Source: Eudoraea sp. (lineage in GTDB: Bacteria; Bacteroidota; Bacteroidia; Flavobacteriales; Flavobacteriaceae). Taken from it: a stretch of 7,138 bases of DNA. The notes below the pieces were generated by a model. The model searched no databases. It saw only the letters and a program-made list of their open reading frames with translations, and had not been told where the DNA came from. Where the stretch lies: positions 1 through 7,138 of the forward strand of contig JAHEBI010000123.1 of the NCBI GenBank assembly GCA_024642325.1. The letters are read 5' to 3'. The position numbers and the translations under genes were made by a program. This document shows, piece after piece, positions 6,562 through 7,138 of the stretch (positions within the stretch are counted from its first letter, which is position 1; every line of letters begins with the position of its first letter).

Positions 6562-7138
6562 ATGAATATAGGCTTATTTGGATATGGGAAAATGGGGAAA
6601 ATGATTGAACAGCTTGCTGTTCAAAGAAATCATTGCATAGTTGCCAAAATAGATGTGGATACCAAGGAAGTTGATTATTCTACAATGGATATAGCTATAG
6701 ATTTTAGTAGTCCGGAAGCGGCCTTTACTAATATTAAGGGTTGTCTTGAGCACAATGTCCCTGTAATATCTGGTACCACAGGTTGGCTGAAAGATTACGA
6801 TGAGGCGATTTCGTTATGCAAAGAAAAAAATGGCGCCTTTATTTATGCCTCTAATTTCAGTTTGGGCGTAAACCTGTTTTTTGAACTAAATTGTTATTTG
6901 GCAAAAATGATGCACAATTTACCCCAATATAAAGTAGCAATTGAAGAAACCCATCATCTGCAAAAACTGGATGCTCCCAGTGGCACGGCTATTACACTGG
7001 CTGAGGGTATTATTGAAAGTACTGATTACCAGGGCTGGCAAATGGATAAATCTTCTGACCATAACATCCCTATAATTTCAAAGGATTGCTGATGAATACG
7101 GCACCCATATTGTTACTTATGAAAACAAAGTAGACGAG
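6562..7138 (+). CDS. dapB: 4-hydroxy-tetrahydrodipicolinate reductase, frameshifted and cut by window end
   Basis: DapB reduces 4-hydroxy-tetrahydrodipicolinate with NAD(P)H in the diaminopimelate/lysine pathway, which also feeds peptidoglycan synthesis. The N-terminal Rossmann motif GYGKMG is at residues 7-12, then DFSSPEA, GTTGW, ASNFSLGVN and the catalytic block EETHHLQKLDAPSGTA with His131, His132, Lys135 and Gly141-Thr142. The first frame stops at TGA 7090-7092, giving 176 residues, short of the roughly 230 usual in this phylum. Its last three residues (KDC) do not fit the family. From 7082 the next frame reads RIADEYGTHIVTYENKVDE without a stop to the window end, and this matches the expected DapB continuation. 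So the gene is broken by a one-base gain or two-base loss around 7081-7083. The cause may be a sequencing error or a true mutation. The real 3' end lies beyond the window. It starts 3 bases after the DUF5683-type gene and belongs to the par unit. Confidence 0.9.
7078..7092 (+). other. Frameshift site in dapB
   Basis: The frame 1 reading gives Ser (TCA 7078-7080), Lys, Asp, Cys, stop (TGA 7090-7092). In frame 2, AGG at 7082-7084 gives Arg, followed by Ile-Ala-Asp-Glu and the DapB-like continuation. From recalled homologues (pattern Pro-Ile-x-Ser-x-Arg) one residue is expected between Ser173 and the Arg, which would fit loss of two bases. If no residue intervenes, one extra A in the AA at 7081-7082 would explain it. 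The break lies only about 50 bases from the window end. Confidence 0.8.

Noticed and set aside
4108..6562. parS site near parAB
   Set aside because: I looked for the near-universal palindrome with a CACGTG centre and saw none in the window. An ACGTGT at about 2313 within mutB is not flanked by the needed half sites.
1..7138. Mobile, phage, defence, CRISPR or biosynthetic-cluster content
   Set aside because: Every gene is a recognisable conserved chromosomal gene on one strand, with uniform base composition and no long repeats, integrase, transposase or tRNA.

Overview
The window is a compact stretch of chromosome from a Bacteroidota bacterium, most likely of the class Flavobacteriia (family Flavobacteriaceae or close to it). 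This rests on recalled protein similarity (the two-subunit methylmalonyl-CoA mutase with a short beta subunit, the DUF5683-type protein, the short DapB), on the gene orders udk-divIC-mutA-mutB and parA-parB-DUF5683-dapB, on moderately AT-rich DNA, and on the general lack of well-placed Shine-Dalgarno sites. All genes read on the + strand. There are no RNA genes, insertion sequences, CRISPR arrays, phage genes or long repeats that I can see, and no gene-free stretch longer than 144 bases.

Region 1 (1-4107) is one tight transcription unit: the C-terminal end of uridine kinase (udk, cut by the window start), a DivIC/FtsB-like septum protein, and the small (mutA) and large (mutB/scpA) subunits of methylmalonyl-CoA mutase. 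Each junction is an overlap of 1 or 8 bases. The large subunit keeps all the catalytic and cobalamin-binding residues I could place. The small subunit lacks the whole B12 domain, and the catalytic Tyr-His pair is replaced by Ser-Leu, so it looks structural.

Region 2 (4108-4251) is the only real intergenic gap. It probably carries the promoter of the next unit and holds a short direct repeat with a 10-base period and a small inverted repeat.

Region 3 (4252-7138) is a second tight unit: parA and parB for chromosome segregation, an envelope protein of the DUF5683 type that starts at GTG inside the end of parB, and dapB for the diaminopimelate/lysine pathway. The dapB frame is broken near 7081-7083. 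The lost reading continues in the next frame to the window end, which points to a sequencing or assembly error or a genuine frameshift.

Nearly everything here is conserved housekeeping. I did not find a new defence, mobile or biosynthetic system. The points worth a second look are the dapB frameshift, the uncharacterised envelope protein coupled to parAB, the repeated 8-base overlap pattern, the degenerate mutase subunit, and the small repeats in front of parA.
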